NCBI RefSeq assembly: GCF_000250635.1 | Contig: NC_016940.1 | Span: 1,839,001 to 1,903,000 of the forward strand | From: Saprospira grandis str. Lewin | GTDB lineage: Bacteria; Bacteroidota; Bacteroidia; Chitinophagales; Saprospiraceae | DNA: 64,000 bases | Reading direction: 5' to 3' | Shown: piece by piece, positions 44,596-52,506 of the stretch | How positions within the stretch are numbered: the stretch's first letter is position 1 | Layout: each line of letters begins with the position of its first letter | Position numbers and translations under genes: made by a program | Notes under the pieces: model-generated | The model's input: only the letters and a program-made list of their open reading frames with translations | Databases searched by the model: none | What the model was told of the DNA's origin: nothing

Positions 44596-45012
44596 TTATT
44601 TACTTACTACCTGCCTTGCTTTTTGGCTCTGCAGCGCCTGGTCCTGATACTTAGACGGACATTTTAGCTGCATATCATGCGCAATAAATTGACTGCCCTG
44701 CATCCGACCCGTCAATACAATCTGCTCCGAACGCTCAAAATCTTGCGGCTTGGCCATCTGCGCCACCACCTTTTTGATCGTCCCCTGCTCATCTTCCATA
44801 TAAAAAGAAAAAGCATTGGCATCTTTTTCCGGATTATACACAATCGGGCGGGCATCATCGACCACCAACTGCCCCACAATCTGATGGTTGCGGTCTATTT
44901 CTTTCATAGCTACCGAAAAATCACCATAACTTTGGTAATCGCTAGCCTGCGTAATCAATACTCCAATAGCGGCGGCAATGACAATCAAAGCCAAAATTTG
45001 CATCTTTTTCAT
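44596..45012 (-). CDS. ccmE: Cytochrome c maturation heme chaperone CcmE (CxxxY type)
   Basis: A 138-residue periplasmic heme chaperone with an N-terminal membrane anchor (about 4-22) and an OB-fold (about 30-115): NHQIVGQLVVDD, FSFYMEDEQG and IVLTGRMQGSQFIAHDMQLK. Where the classic protein has heme-binding HxxxY, this one has C118-P-S-K-Y122, the CxxxY variant; H112 lies just before. It is co-transcribed with ccmF. The ccmABC genes are not in the window. Confidence 0.9.
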   Translation of the reverse strand: MKKMQILALIVIAAAIGVLITQASDYQSYGDFSVAMKEIDRNHQIVGQLVVDDARPIVYNPEKDANAFSFYMEDEQGTIKKVVAQMAKPQDFERSEQIVLTGRMQGSQFIAHDMQLKCPSKYQDQALQSQKARQVVSK

Positions 45013-45044
45013 ATCCTATCGTTTTTATCTCTACTATGATTTTG

Positions 45045-45200
45045 TTTTGGGGCTGCCCCGCCTTTTAGGCGGGTCGGGCTGTATCGCAGCTCGCAAGTCT
45101 GCTCGGCCCTGCGCCGCCTTTGGCGGCTGGGTCTGGCCCTTCGGGCCACTGCTGTCCATCCCTCAGCCGATGGGCCTTCGGCCCAGGCGGCTGCGCCGCC
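45045..45200 (+). repeat. GC-rich dispersed repeat, copy 14 (type B)
   Basis: Plus-orientation type B copy about 33 bp upstream of the ccmE start. Its stems are GCCGCC/GGCGGC around TTT and GGCCC/GGGCC around TTC, and its distal end CCATCCCTCAGCC is canonical. No gene lies in the rest of 45013-45323. Confidence 0.85.
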
Positions 45201-45323
45201 CAAATTGGCCCACAAAAGTACAATTTTTTAGGCGTTGGGCCAGTTCATCCCCTCATCTTTAAATCCTTGTTAAGTACAGCAAAACCCCTAAACAGGGCCA
45301 TTTGCCCCAATAGATTAACCATT

Positions 45324-46808
45324 ATGCGCTATTTGACGTTTATCTTCTTCTTTTCCTTTAAGCTATTTAGATCTTATCTAAATTATGTTTTTTTGCTGAT
45401 TCCTACGGTGATTTGGGCCCAAAAGAGCCAAATAGACGCTCAAGTTTTGGGCAAAGAACAAGTTTGGCAAGCTCAAACTCAAGCCAAGGAGGGCCAAGTT
45501 TCTTTGAGCCTGCAATCCTCTAGCGGAAAAAGCTGGTCTTTTGAGGGCAAAAATTTGGCTTGGCGGGGACTAGTTGCGGGGACAGCCGGCCAAGTTTTTG
45601 GGGCCTTGCAATTTCAAGATAGTTTATGGAGAACGGATAGTTTACTGGCCCAATCGGCCAAGCAAAGCCTGCTTATTTTTGGCCTAGATACTGCTGGAAA
45701 TTGGCTTTGGGAGCAAAGTTGGTCGCCCAAGGGCAGCAATAGCCTTTATCAATTGGCTTTGGGCCAAGAGCAACTCTATTTGTCGGGCAGTTTTAATGAT
45801 AGTTTACTTTGGCAGGGCCAAAATTTGTATGGAGCGGGAATGAGTCAGGCCTTTTGGGCCAAAGTCAGTACAAAAACGGGAAAACTTTTAGCTTGGGGAG
45901 CTGGCCCAAAAAGTCGAGAAAGCTGGGGCCGCGCCATTTTGCCCTTAGGCAAGCAGCTCATTTGGGCCATAGAGTATAGAGACAGCCTAATGATAGAGCA
46001 GCAACTGCTCTTTAATAATCCCGTACACTCTGATTTTCTGCTTTTGCAGCTCGATAGTTTGGGCCAAAGCAAGAAGCTTTGGCCTTGGCAGGGTGTTTTT
46101 TCCGATCGGCCAGCTTTGCTCTTGGCCCACCCTCAAAAAGCAGATCGCTTTATGGTCTTGGGGCATTTTACGGGTTTGTTGGGACCAAAATCGGCTCCTC
46201 CCCTCTTCAAAACGGCCTATAAATACTATGATTACTTTTGGGCCGAGCTAGATACGGCTGGGCAAATTTGGGCCAAGGGGCAGAGCAACAGCCCAAGCAA
46301 TATTTATATCCAAGCGGCTTATTGGGGAGAAAGAGGTTTATTTCTGGGCGGCTATTTTCAGGACTCCCTACAGCTGGCCGACAGTACTTATTTGGCCCAG
46401 GGCAAGCCCTATTCACCCTATTTGGTCCATTATGAGGGCGAACAAATGGAGCAATTAACTTTGCCTTGGGCGGAGGGCCGTTTATTGAGCATTTTGCCGC
46501 AGCCCAAGGGCTTACAATTGGCGGGCGAAGCTGCTGGGCGGGCCAAAATAGAGCGGGCAGCTTGGCCTGCGGCCAAGCTGCCCTTATTGGTCCAGATCGA
46601 CTTAATTGTGGAAGGGCCCAGAACTTGGCGGGCTGCTCAGCCTATTGATAAATGGACCTTATACAACTTGCGGGGACAAAAAGTAGCAGCGGGAGAAGGA
46701 GCAAAGATTCAGTTAGGGCCAGAAATAGCTGCGGGCGTTTACAGTTTGCATTTGCAATGGGGGCAAAACCTAGCGGTAGAGCGTTTAGAAATATTGGAAA
46801 AGCGCTAG
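45324..46808 (+). CDS. Secreted beta-propeller-like protein with T9SS sorting domain
   Basis: A 494-residue protein from the start at 45324 (MRYLTFIFFFSFKLFRSYLN, signal sequence); the longer frame from 45120 comes from repeat copy 14. The body has recurring SBBP-like units such as YLSGSFNDSLLWQGQNL, MVLGHFTGLLGPKSAPP and FLGGYFQDSLQLADSTY. The end (about 445-494; WTLYNLRGQKVAAGEGAKIQ, then AAGVYSLHLQWG and VERLEILEKR) is a T9SS type A sorting domain. It is exported to the cell surface or released. Role unknown. Confidence 0.85.
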   Translation: MRYLTFIFFFSFKLFRSYLNYVFLLIPTVIWAQKSQIDAQVLGKEQVWQAQTQAKEGQVSLSLQSSSGKSWSFEGKNLAWRGLVAGTAGQVFGALQFQDSLWRTDSLLAQSAKQSLLIFGLDTAGNWLWEQSWSPKGSNSLYQLALGQEQLYLSGSFNDSLLWQGQNLYGAGMSQAFWAKVSTKTGKLLAWGAGPKSRESWGRAILPLGKQLIWAIEYRDSLMIEQQLLFNNPVHSDFLLLQLDSLGQSKKLWPWQGVFSDRPALLLAHPQKADRFMVLGHFTGLLGPKSAPPLFKTAYKYYDYFWAELDTAGQIWAKGQSNSPSNIYIQAAYWGERGLFLGGYFQDSLQLADSTYLAQGKPYSPYLVHYEGEQMEQLTLPWAEGRLLSILPQPKGLQLAGEAAGRAKIERAAWPAAKLPLLVQIDLIVEGPRTWRAAQPIDKWTLYNLRGQKVAAGEGAKIQLGPEIAAGVYSLHLQWGQNLAVERLEILEKR

Positions 46809-46823
46809 GGTGTTGGTCCAAAA

Positions 46824-46970
46824 GGCGCGCAGCGCCTTGGCTGAGGGATGGTAGGGGGTGGCCGAAGGCCAGACCGAGCTTTTGAGCGAAGCGAAAAAGC
46901 GAAGGGCCGAGCGAACAGCGAGCCCCCGCACAGCCCGACCCGCCTGCAAGGCGGGGCAGCCCCAAAAAAA
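46824..46970 (-). repeat. GC-rich dispersed repeat, copy 15 (type B)
   Basis: Minus-orientation type B copy between convergent genes. Its first stem uses AGCTTTT...AAAAGC arms around GAGCGAAGCG, unlike the GC arms of most copies. Its A-rich end faces the dnaN terminator. Confidence 0.85.
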
Positions 46971-46974
46971 GAAA

Positions 46975-47001
46975 AGCAGTAAACTCGGGGAGCTTACTGC
47001 T
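46975..47001 (-). terminator. Terminator after dnaN
   Basis: AGCAGTAA-a-CTC pairs with GAG-c-TTACTGCT around GGG. On the minus strand it is followed by TTTTCTTTTTTT. It lies about 24 bp after the dnaN stop. Confidence 0.8.
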
Positions 47002-47024
47002 GTATATTTTAACCTATTTATGGC

Positions 47025-48143
47025 CTAGTAATTCAAAATCACGGGCATCACGAGCATGAGTAAATCTTCGCCGGGATTTTCTTCTTCTTGGCGGAGAACG
47101 CCGGCTCGGTTGGGAGACTCAAGATGCAGCAAAACATTATCGCCACCGATCACATTGAGCATTTCGACCAAAAACTTGGCATTAAAGCCGATGCTTAGGG
47201 TTTCGCCTTCATAGTAGCAGGGCATTTTTTCAGAAGCCTTATTGGAGAAATCGATATCTTCTGCTTCAATTTTGAGGTGTTCCTCAGAGATGGTCAGCTT
47301 CACTTGGTTGGTCACCTTATTGGCATAATTGGCGATCCGTTTGAGTGAATTGAGAAAATCTTGGCGCACCACCCGCATAGTTTTCGAGTTATTTTGGGGG
47401 ATCACCGAATTATAATCGGGATAGCGGGCATCGATTAGGCGGCAGATAATAATCTGGTTGGCATAATAGAAAAAGGCATTGCTGCGGCTAAAGGCGATGC
47501 GGACATTGCCGTTATGGTCAGAAAGGCCATTTTTGAGTAGGTTCAGGGCCTTTTTGGGGAGGATCAGGCTAGTATCGGTAGTGGGTTCAATTTCGGTAAA
47601 GCTATACTTCACCAACTTATGAGCATCGGTAGAGACGAAAGTAACGCCCTGGGGGTTAATTTCGAGCAAAACCCCAGTCATAGCGGGGCGGAGCTCATCA
47701 TTACTAGCGGCAAAAAGCGTTTTATTGATTCCTTCTAAGAGGAGTAATGCGGGCATTTCGATTTCCTCGGCGCTATCGGCTTGCGGCAACTTGGGATAAT
47801 CGTCGCCATCTTCGCCGGCCAATTGGTACTGTCCAAAAGCCGAAGTAATCGTTATGGCAAAATTATTGGGATCTACTTGAAAGCTAAGAGGTTGCGTGGG
47901 CAACTGTTTGAGTGTATCGAGCAAAATTTTTGCAGGAACGGCCACAGCCCCTTCCTCTTCGGCATTAACTTCGAGTTCTGCCTGCACGAAGGTTTCTAGG
48001 TCGGTAGCGGTAATACGCAAGCGGCCATCTTCAAGTTGGAAGAGGAAGTCTTCCAGAATAGGTAGCACTGGGTTAGAGCCTAAAGCTCCATTAACGAGCT
48101 GGAGCTGTTCTTTGAGCTCTGCAGAGGATAGGGTAAAACGCAT
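47025..48143 (-). CDS. dnaN: DNA polymerase III sliding clamp (beta subunit)
   Basis: A 372-residue three-domain clamp. The N-terminus (MRFTLSSAELKEQLQLVNGA), TDLETFVQAELEV, the TGVLLEINPQGVTFVSTDAH segment with HKLV, and the C-terminal DNVLLHLESPNRAGVLR with LLMLVMPVIL identify it. It is not next to dnaA, unlike the classic arrangement, and stands alone between convergent and divergent neighbours. Confidence 0.97.
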   Translation of the reverse strand: MRFTLSSAELKEQLQLVNGALGSNPVLPILEDFLFQLEDGRLRITATDLETFVQAELEVNAEEEGAVAVPAKILLDTLKQLPTQPLSFQVDPNNFAITITSAFGQYQLAGEDGDDYPKLPQADSAEEIEMPALLLLEGINKTLFAASNDELRPAMTGVLLEINPQGVTFVSTDAHKLVKYSFTEIEPTTDTSLILPKKALNLLKNGLSDHNGNVRIAFSRSNAFFYYANQIIICRLIDARYPDYNSVIPQNNSKTMRVVRQDFLNSLKRIANYANKVTNQVKLTISEEHLKIEAEDIDFSNKASEKMPCYYEGETLSIGFNAKFLVEMLNVIGGDNVLLHLESPNRAGVLRQEEENPGEDLLMLVMPVILNY

Positions 48144-48378
48144 ATTTTTCTGTAATGAAAATTTGATAAAATTTGGGCGTAATATACAAAAAGCTAGTCG
48201 AATTTGCCTGTTATGGCCCTATAAAGAAATAGGTAGTAAACAAATATTTCAAATAATCCATTAACTTAGGACAGCCAAAACAGCGCATAACAACTAGACT
48301 GACTTCTGTTCCTTATAAATAGGAAAAGTGATGGGTCATTAAATTCTACTTTATAATCACTATTAAATGTTAACAACT

Positions 48379-48840
48379 ATGAACTGGACAGCATCCATTC
48401 GTTGGGGCCTAATGAGCCTCTTTCTCGTTTTTTCTCTGGCCCTATCGGCCCAAGTTTCTGTAGATGGTAAAACCTGCGTAGGGACCTGGAAAACCATTGA
48501 TGATGAAACAGGCAAAGCCCGCTCTTATGTAAAAATCTATAAAGAGAACGGCAAATACTACGGTAAAATCACCAAACTGCTCAACCGCACAGCCGATGAA
48601 GACAAAGACCCTATCTGTGAGGTTTGCCCAGGCAACCGCAAAAACAAGAAGGTGGTCGGTATGACTATTATTGATGGTATGGAGAAAGAAAGTAAGCGCT
48701 ATGCTGGCGGAAAAATCCTTGATCCTAAAAAAGGAAAACTCTATTCTTGCACGATTTGGCTAGATAATGCCAACACCCTCAAAGTAAGAGGTTGGTGGGG
48801 CATGTTCTACAGAACCCAAACTTGGCATCGCGTAGACTAA
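48379..48840 (+). CDS. DUF2147-family exported protein
   Basis: About 153 residues with signal peptide (MNWTASIRWGLMSLFLVFSL). The mature domain has the family pattern: GTWKTIDDETGKARSYVKIY, YYGKITKLLNR, DPICEVCPGNRKNKKVVGM, GKILDPKKGKLYSCTIWL and KVRGWWGMFYRTQTWHRV. An ATG four codons earlier (48367) is an alternative start. A periplasmic lipocalin-like fold is suspected for the family; its function is unknown. Confidence 0.88.
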   Translation: MNWTASIRWGLMSLFLVFSLALSAQVSVDGKTCVGTWKTIDDETGKARSYVKIYKENGKYYGKITKLLNRTADEDKDPICEVCPGNRKNKKVVGMTIIDGMEKESKRYAGGKILDPKKGKLYSCTIWLDNANTLKVRGWWGMFYRTQTWHRVD

Positions 48841-49036
48841 TATTGGTAATTGAAAACGAGAGTAAATAAAAAAGGGTTGGGTAAATTCAATACTTTTTTA
48901 CAAAATAAAATTTTGAAAAAATATTCTATAGCCTGCAACATTTGTTAGCAGGCTATCGTTTTTACTATATACACCGAATATAATTCTATTTGCTTAAAAT
49001 AGTTGAATATACTCCACACACTTAATTCCAACCACC

Positions 49037-49276
49037 ATGAAGCAATTATTTACTACTCAGGACCTTCTACTTTACCTCTACGATGAGCTCGATTGTTTGG
49101 AATCTATGGCCTTGCAAAAAGCCCTAAAAACAGATGTTGCCCTACAAACAGAACTGCAGCAATTGAAAAACGGCCAAGCTCAGTTAGCAGATTGTTTCTT
49201 GGAGCCCGAGCAGGATATCCTAGATAATATCTTAGACTATAGCCGCCTCTCTCATTTAGAGACAGAGCTTCATTAA
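49037..49276 (+). CDS. Small acidic helical protein of unknown function
   Basis: A 79-residue protein: MKQLFTTQDLLLYLYDELDC opening, then a helical Gln/Leu-rich middle (KTDVALQTELQQLKNGQAQL) and an acidic end. The opening resembles the first helix of anti-sigma zinc-finger proteins (a LLxYLYDEL pattern), but there are no zinc ligands and no membrane segment. A bidirectional terminator follows, supporting a real gene. No family assigned. Confidence 0.6.
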   Translation: MKQLFTTQDLLLYLYDELDCLESMALQKALKTDVALQTELQQLKNGQAQLADCFLEPEQDILDNILDYSRLSHLETELH

Positions 49277-49302
49277 AGCAGAAATACAGTACTTTCATAA
49301 AA

Positions 49303-49332
49303 AAGCCTAGTTTACTTTGGTAAACTAGGCTT
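49303..49332. terminator. Bidirectional terminator
   Basis: AAGCCTAGTTTAC pairs perfectly with GTAAACTAGGCTT around TTTG, flanked by A and T tracts. It sits between the convergent genes ending at 49276 and 49356 and can serve both. Confidence 0.85.
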
Positions 49333-49355
49333 TGCTTATTGTATGGTCCTTACGT

Positions 49356-50399
49356 TTAGTCTTGCGACAAAATGCCCATAATTTCATTGAGCTGTGGCTC
49401 CAAAATGATTTCGGTCCGGCGGTTTTTGGCCTTCCCTTCTGTAGTATCATTAGAAGCCTTAGGCGCATGTTCTCCACGGCCAGCAGCCGTAATTCTGGCC
49501 GGATCTACTTGGTTTTTAATCAAGACCTGGCTCACCGCCAAAGCCCGATCGGTAGAGAGGTCCCAGTTCATTTTGGCATCTCCGTCAGAGTCGGTATGGC
49601 CCTCAATCAAGATAGACAAATCTTTGTTGCGATTGAGTACGCCAGAAAGTGTTTCTAGGGCCGACACACCACGGCGGTCTACTCTTGCACTCCCTGAAGA
49701 GAACAGTAATTTTTGACTCAAAGACACATATACTTTTCCATCTCGGATTTCTACATCCAAGTCGCCCGCATCCTTAAAGCCTTTTAGGGCTTCTAACAAT
49801 TTGGCTCTTAAAGCATTGGCCTTGGCATCTCTTTCGGCAATAGCGGCTTCTAGCTCCTTTACGCGGCGTTCGCGAGCCGCCAAATCCGCCTCCAATTCCT
49901 TTTTGTATTTCTCCAAATCGGTAATATTGGCATCTTTTCCTTGCAGCTCTTTGCGCAATTGCTCCAAACGCTCTTGCTCGGCCTTAAGTTCTCTTTCTCG
50001 ACGCTCCAATTCTCGGCGCTTGATACTCAATTCTTCAGATAGTTCTCTTTTCTTAGAGGCCGCTTCTTCTTTCAGTTTTTCATTCAGGGCCAAGAGCTTA
50101 TCATAAGAAGCCTGCAAATCTTTATTCAATCGTTGTTGTTGATTGTAGCGCTCTTGCAAAAGCTCATAATCAGAGGTCAATTCCTTATGCGAGGCCTTGA
50201 GCTTACTCAACTCTCCCTGAACGCTGCTCAATTCTTCCTGAATTTCTTGGCGCTTGCGCTCTGCTTCCGAGGCATTTTTCTCGGCCGCTTCTTTGGCGCT
50301 TACCTCCTCTTTGTAGCGGCGGCTAGACACGCAAGAGCTGAGCCCGCCTATCATCAAAAATAGTAGGGCTACAGCAACTAAGTAGTTTCTTCGCAACAT
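49356..50399 (-). CDS. OmpA-family lipoprotein with long coiled coil
   Basis: A 347-residue lipoprotein: the lipobox LSSC follows a hydrophobic stretch (VALLFLMIGGLSSC, Cys23). Residues about 35-210 are a nearly continuous coiled coil rich in Glu, Lys and Leu. The C-terminal OmpA domain (about 215-335) has LLFSSGSARVDRRGVSALET, ILIEGHTDSDG and RALAVSQVLIKNQVDPARIT, which bind peptidoglycan in this family. It probably tethers the outer membrane to the wall. It has a degenerate paralog at 50592-51353. Confidence 0.92.
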   Translation of the reverse strand: MLRRNYLVAVALLFLMIGGLSSCVSSRRYKEEVSAKEAAEKNASEAERKRQEIQEELSSVQGELSKLKASHKELTSDYELLQERYNQQQRLNKDLQASYDKLLALNEKLKEEAASKKRELSEELSIKRRELERRERELKAEQERLEQLRKELQGKDANITDLEKYKKELEADLAARERRVKELEAAIAERDAKANALRAKLLEALKGFKDAGDLDVEIRDGKVYVSLSQKLLFSSGSARVDRRGVSALETLSGVLNRNKDLSILIEGHTDSDGDAKMNWDLSTDRALAVSQVLIKNQVDPARITAAGRGEHAPKASNDTTEGKAKNRRTEIILEPQLNEIMGILSQD

Positions 50400-50431
50400 A
50401 AATTATTTATTTTTTAATGAAGTAAATCCTG

Positions 50432-50585
50432 TTTTGGGGCCTCCGCTGCGGCTTCGCCTTGCGGCGCTACGTTTCGCAGCTCGCTATTCGCTCGGCCCTG
50501 CGGCGCTTGCAGCGCCTTGGTCTGGCCCTTCGGGCCACTGCTGCACATCGCTAGGCCGTTTTGGCCTGCGGCCAAAGTTGGCCGC
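50432..50585 (+). repeat. GC-rich dispersed repeat, copy 16 (type A)
   Basis: Plus-orientation copy between the two OmpA-type lipoprotein genes, 33 bp upstream of the 49356-50399 gene start. Its stems are GGCGCT/AGCGCC around TGC and GGCCC/GGGCC around TTC, and its distal end GCACATCGCTAGGCCG is canonical. Confidence 0.85.
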
Positions 50586-50591
50586 TTCCGC

Positions 50592-51353
50592 CTAAGGTTT
50601 TCCTTTGGGGTAAATGTACAAATAGAGCGGAATATCATCTTCTTGGGCCCAAGCCCCCACATAAAGTCGCTCCAAAGGCAAATCAAGTAGACGCAGTTTT
50701 ATCGCTACAGAATTCGCTCGAGTATTGGCTTGAGCCAAGCGAGCCTTGGCTTTTGTTCCCTTATCTGCGGTGGCTCTAAGCTCTAGCGCCCAGTTTTCCT
50801 CTTCGCTCAAAAGAGAAGCCAAATCCGTTAAAAAGGGAAGCGCTGAGCTATGCACCGAGTTTTTACCCTTAAAAAGTAGGCTGTCGGGACAAGCAATTTT
50901 AAGGGCTTGGCTGGCCGCAATTCGCTCAAATTCTAGGCCCTTATAGGCTTTCATTTGCTTGAGTATGCGTTCTTCTGCTTGGACCAATTCCGTTTTTTTG
51001 CGCACTTCTTTTCCCAATTGGGCCTGAAACATTTGTAGGGCTTTTTCGCTTTGGGCCAATTGCTGCTCGCAGGCTGTTTTGGCCTTTTGCGTTTCGGCGA
51101 GTTGCTGCAAACTATTTTGCCTTGCTTTTTCGGCCTGTTCTTGGGCCGCCACAGCCTGCTCCAACTGCTCTTTTTGCTGCTGCTGCTTGCTTTTTTCTTC
51201 TCTAAGCAATTGGGCCAATTGGCTACGGCTGCTATCTAGCTGCAACTGCAATACCTGCCGATTGCTTTCTAGTAGTTTATACTTTTTGCTACTGCCACAG
51301 GCGCCAAGCAATAGCATCAGTAAAAAGCAACAGCCATAATAAGATAAACGCAT
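50592..51353 (-). CDS. Degenerate OmpA-like lipoprotein
   Basis: A 253-residue protein from the start at 51353 (MRLSYYGCCFLLMLLLGACG, a good lipobox, Cys19); the longer frame to 51452 overlaps rlmB and is rejected. A Gln-rich coiled coil (about 30-150) leads to a domain placed like OmpA: LPFLTDLASLLSEEENWALE, then LRATADKGTKAKARLAQANT. There the peptidoglycan-binding pattern (GHTD...NxxLSxxRA) is mostly lost. It appears to be a diverged paralog of its neighbour. It lies 20 bp after rlmB and is likely co-transcribed. Confidence 0.8.
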   Translation of the reverse strand: MRLSYYGCCFLLMLLLGACGSSKKYKLLESNRQVLQLQLDSSRSQLAQLLREEKSKQQQQKEQLEQAVAAQEQAEKARQNSLQQLAETQKAKTACEQQLAQSEKALQMFQAQLGKEVRKKTELVQAEERILKQMKAYKGLEFERIAASQALKIACPDSLLFKGKNSVHSSALPFLTDLASLLSEEENWALELRATADKGTKAKARLAQANTRANSVAIKLRLLDLPLERLYVGAWAQEDDIPLYLYIYPKGKP

Positions 51354-51373
51354 AAGCGATAAGTTTAAACTTT

Positions 51374-52126
51374 TTAGAGTTGACGACGGGCATATTCGGC
51401 AGCGACGGTGGTGGCTGCGCAAGCCACATTTAAAGACTCTACGGCATTCCACATCGGAATATGGCAGTATTCATCTATATATTGGGCCAGATGCTCCCCT
51501 ACGCCCTCGGTTTCATTGCCCATAATAAATATGGCCCGATCGGCAAATTGGGTTTGGTAAAAATTACTGCTGCCACCTCCCGCTAAGGCATAGACCTTAA
51601 AGCCGGCTGCCTTGGCCATTTTTAGGGCGGGGCCTAGGCGTTCGCAGCCCACAATTTGGCTTTTGAACAGCACCCCAGCAGAAGCTTTTACCACAAGTGG
51701 GCTAAGCTTGGCGCTGCCTTTTCGGGGCAAGAGCAAAGCTAGACCAAAAGCCGTAGCCGAGCGAATAATCAGGCCCAAATTGCCCGGAGTGGTTACCCCA
51801 TCTAGGGCCAAAAAAGCCATTTTACTAGGCAGTGGGCCTTGAAAAAAATCGCTAAAATCATCCATAGCGCTATTTTCTACATCCACCACAATTCCTTGAT
51901 CTTGCTTAGGATTTTTAGAAATGCGGTGCACCTCTTCGCCCTTTACTCGTTCTGCCTCTAGGCCCAATTGCTTCAGTTTTTTGAGAATAGCGGCAATAGT
52001 GGGGCCTTTGGCCTTTTTATCGAGGCGGATGCTATGAATTTTGGGCAGGGGATTTTGCTCGAGCAGCTCTAAAACAGGCTTGCGTCCATACACGCTGATA
52101 AAGCGATCTCTAGGATGTTTTGGCAT
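51374..52126 (-). CDS. rlmB: SpoU-family rRNA 2'-O-ribose methyltransferase (RlmB/TrmH type)
   Basis: A 250-residue SAM-dependent SPOUT methyltransferase. An N-terminal L30e-like substrate-binding domain begins FISVYGRKPVLELLEQ. The catalytic trefoil knot has LDGVTTPGNLGLIIRSATAF, then IFIMGNETEGVGEHL and IPMWNAVESLNVACAATTVA, the three SpoU motifs. It most likely methylates 23S rRNA; the exact nucleotide cannot be told from the sequence. Confidence 0.88.
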   Translation of the reverse strand: MPKHPRDRFISVYGRKPVLELLEQNPLPKIHSIRLDKKAKGPTIAAILKKLKQLGLEAERVKGEEVHRISKNPKQDQGIVVDVENSAMDDFSDFFQGPLPSKMAFLALDGVTTPGNLGLIIRSATAFGLALLLPRKGSAKLSPLVVKASAGVLFKSQIVGCERLGPALKMAKAAGFKVYALAGGGSSNFYQTQFADRAIFIMGNETEGVGEHLAQYIDEYCHIPMWNAVESLNVACAATTVAAEYARRQL

Positions 52127-52189
52127 ATTTTCATTTCTTATTTAGGGAGCCAAAGTTACGGCATTTTTATGAGATTGCTTTGAATTTCT

Positions 52190-52348
52190 GCGGCGGACAG
52201 GCGGCGAAGCCGCCGCAGGCCTAGCTGCCTGTAGGGGTGCCGCGCAGCGGCAGACCGAGCCGCCTTGGGCGGCGAAGGGCCGAGCAGACCTGCGAGCCCC
52301 GAAAGGGAGCGCCGCAAGGCGCAGCCGAGCGGAGGCCCCTTAAAAAAA
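52190..52348 (-). repeat. GC-rich dispersed repeat, copy 17 (type A)
   Basis: Minus-orientation copy upstream of the isc operon. It shows stems GCCGCC/GGCGGC and TGCCGC/GCGGCA, with a further GGCGGC/GCCGCC stem at its distal start. Its end is slightly altered (GGCCCCTTAAAAAAA). The remaining 52349-52506 carries the iscS promoter region. Confidence 0.85.
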
Positions 52349-52455
52349 TCATAAAAAAAGGACTTCTAAGCCCTTAGGAGGCTCAAAATAAAAAATAGCT
52401 GTCACTAGCAGAGAAAAAAGGGGGCAAAGACAAACAATTAATCCTAGAAGTCTGT

Positions 52456-52481
52456 TATCTTTGTGATTAGATTGAATCTAA
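52456..52481 (+). promoter_or_regulatory. isc operon promoter with palindromic operator
   Basis: TATCTTTG (52456-52463) fits the Bacteroidota -7 box. Immediately downstream TTAGATT-G-AATCTAA (52467-52481) is a perfect 15-bp palindrome covering the expected transcription start. This placement suits a repressor site. No isc regulator gene is in the window. Confidence 0.55.
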
Positions 52482-52506
52482 ATAGAAAGGACAAAAAATA
52501 ACTGCT

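Noticed and set aside
46642-46965. 107-codon minus-strand frame at the end of the T9SS cargo gene
   Set aside because: It reads through repeat copy 15 and antisense to the sorting domain; no independent features.
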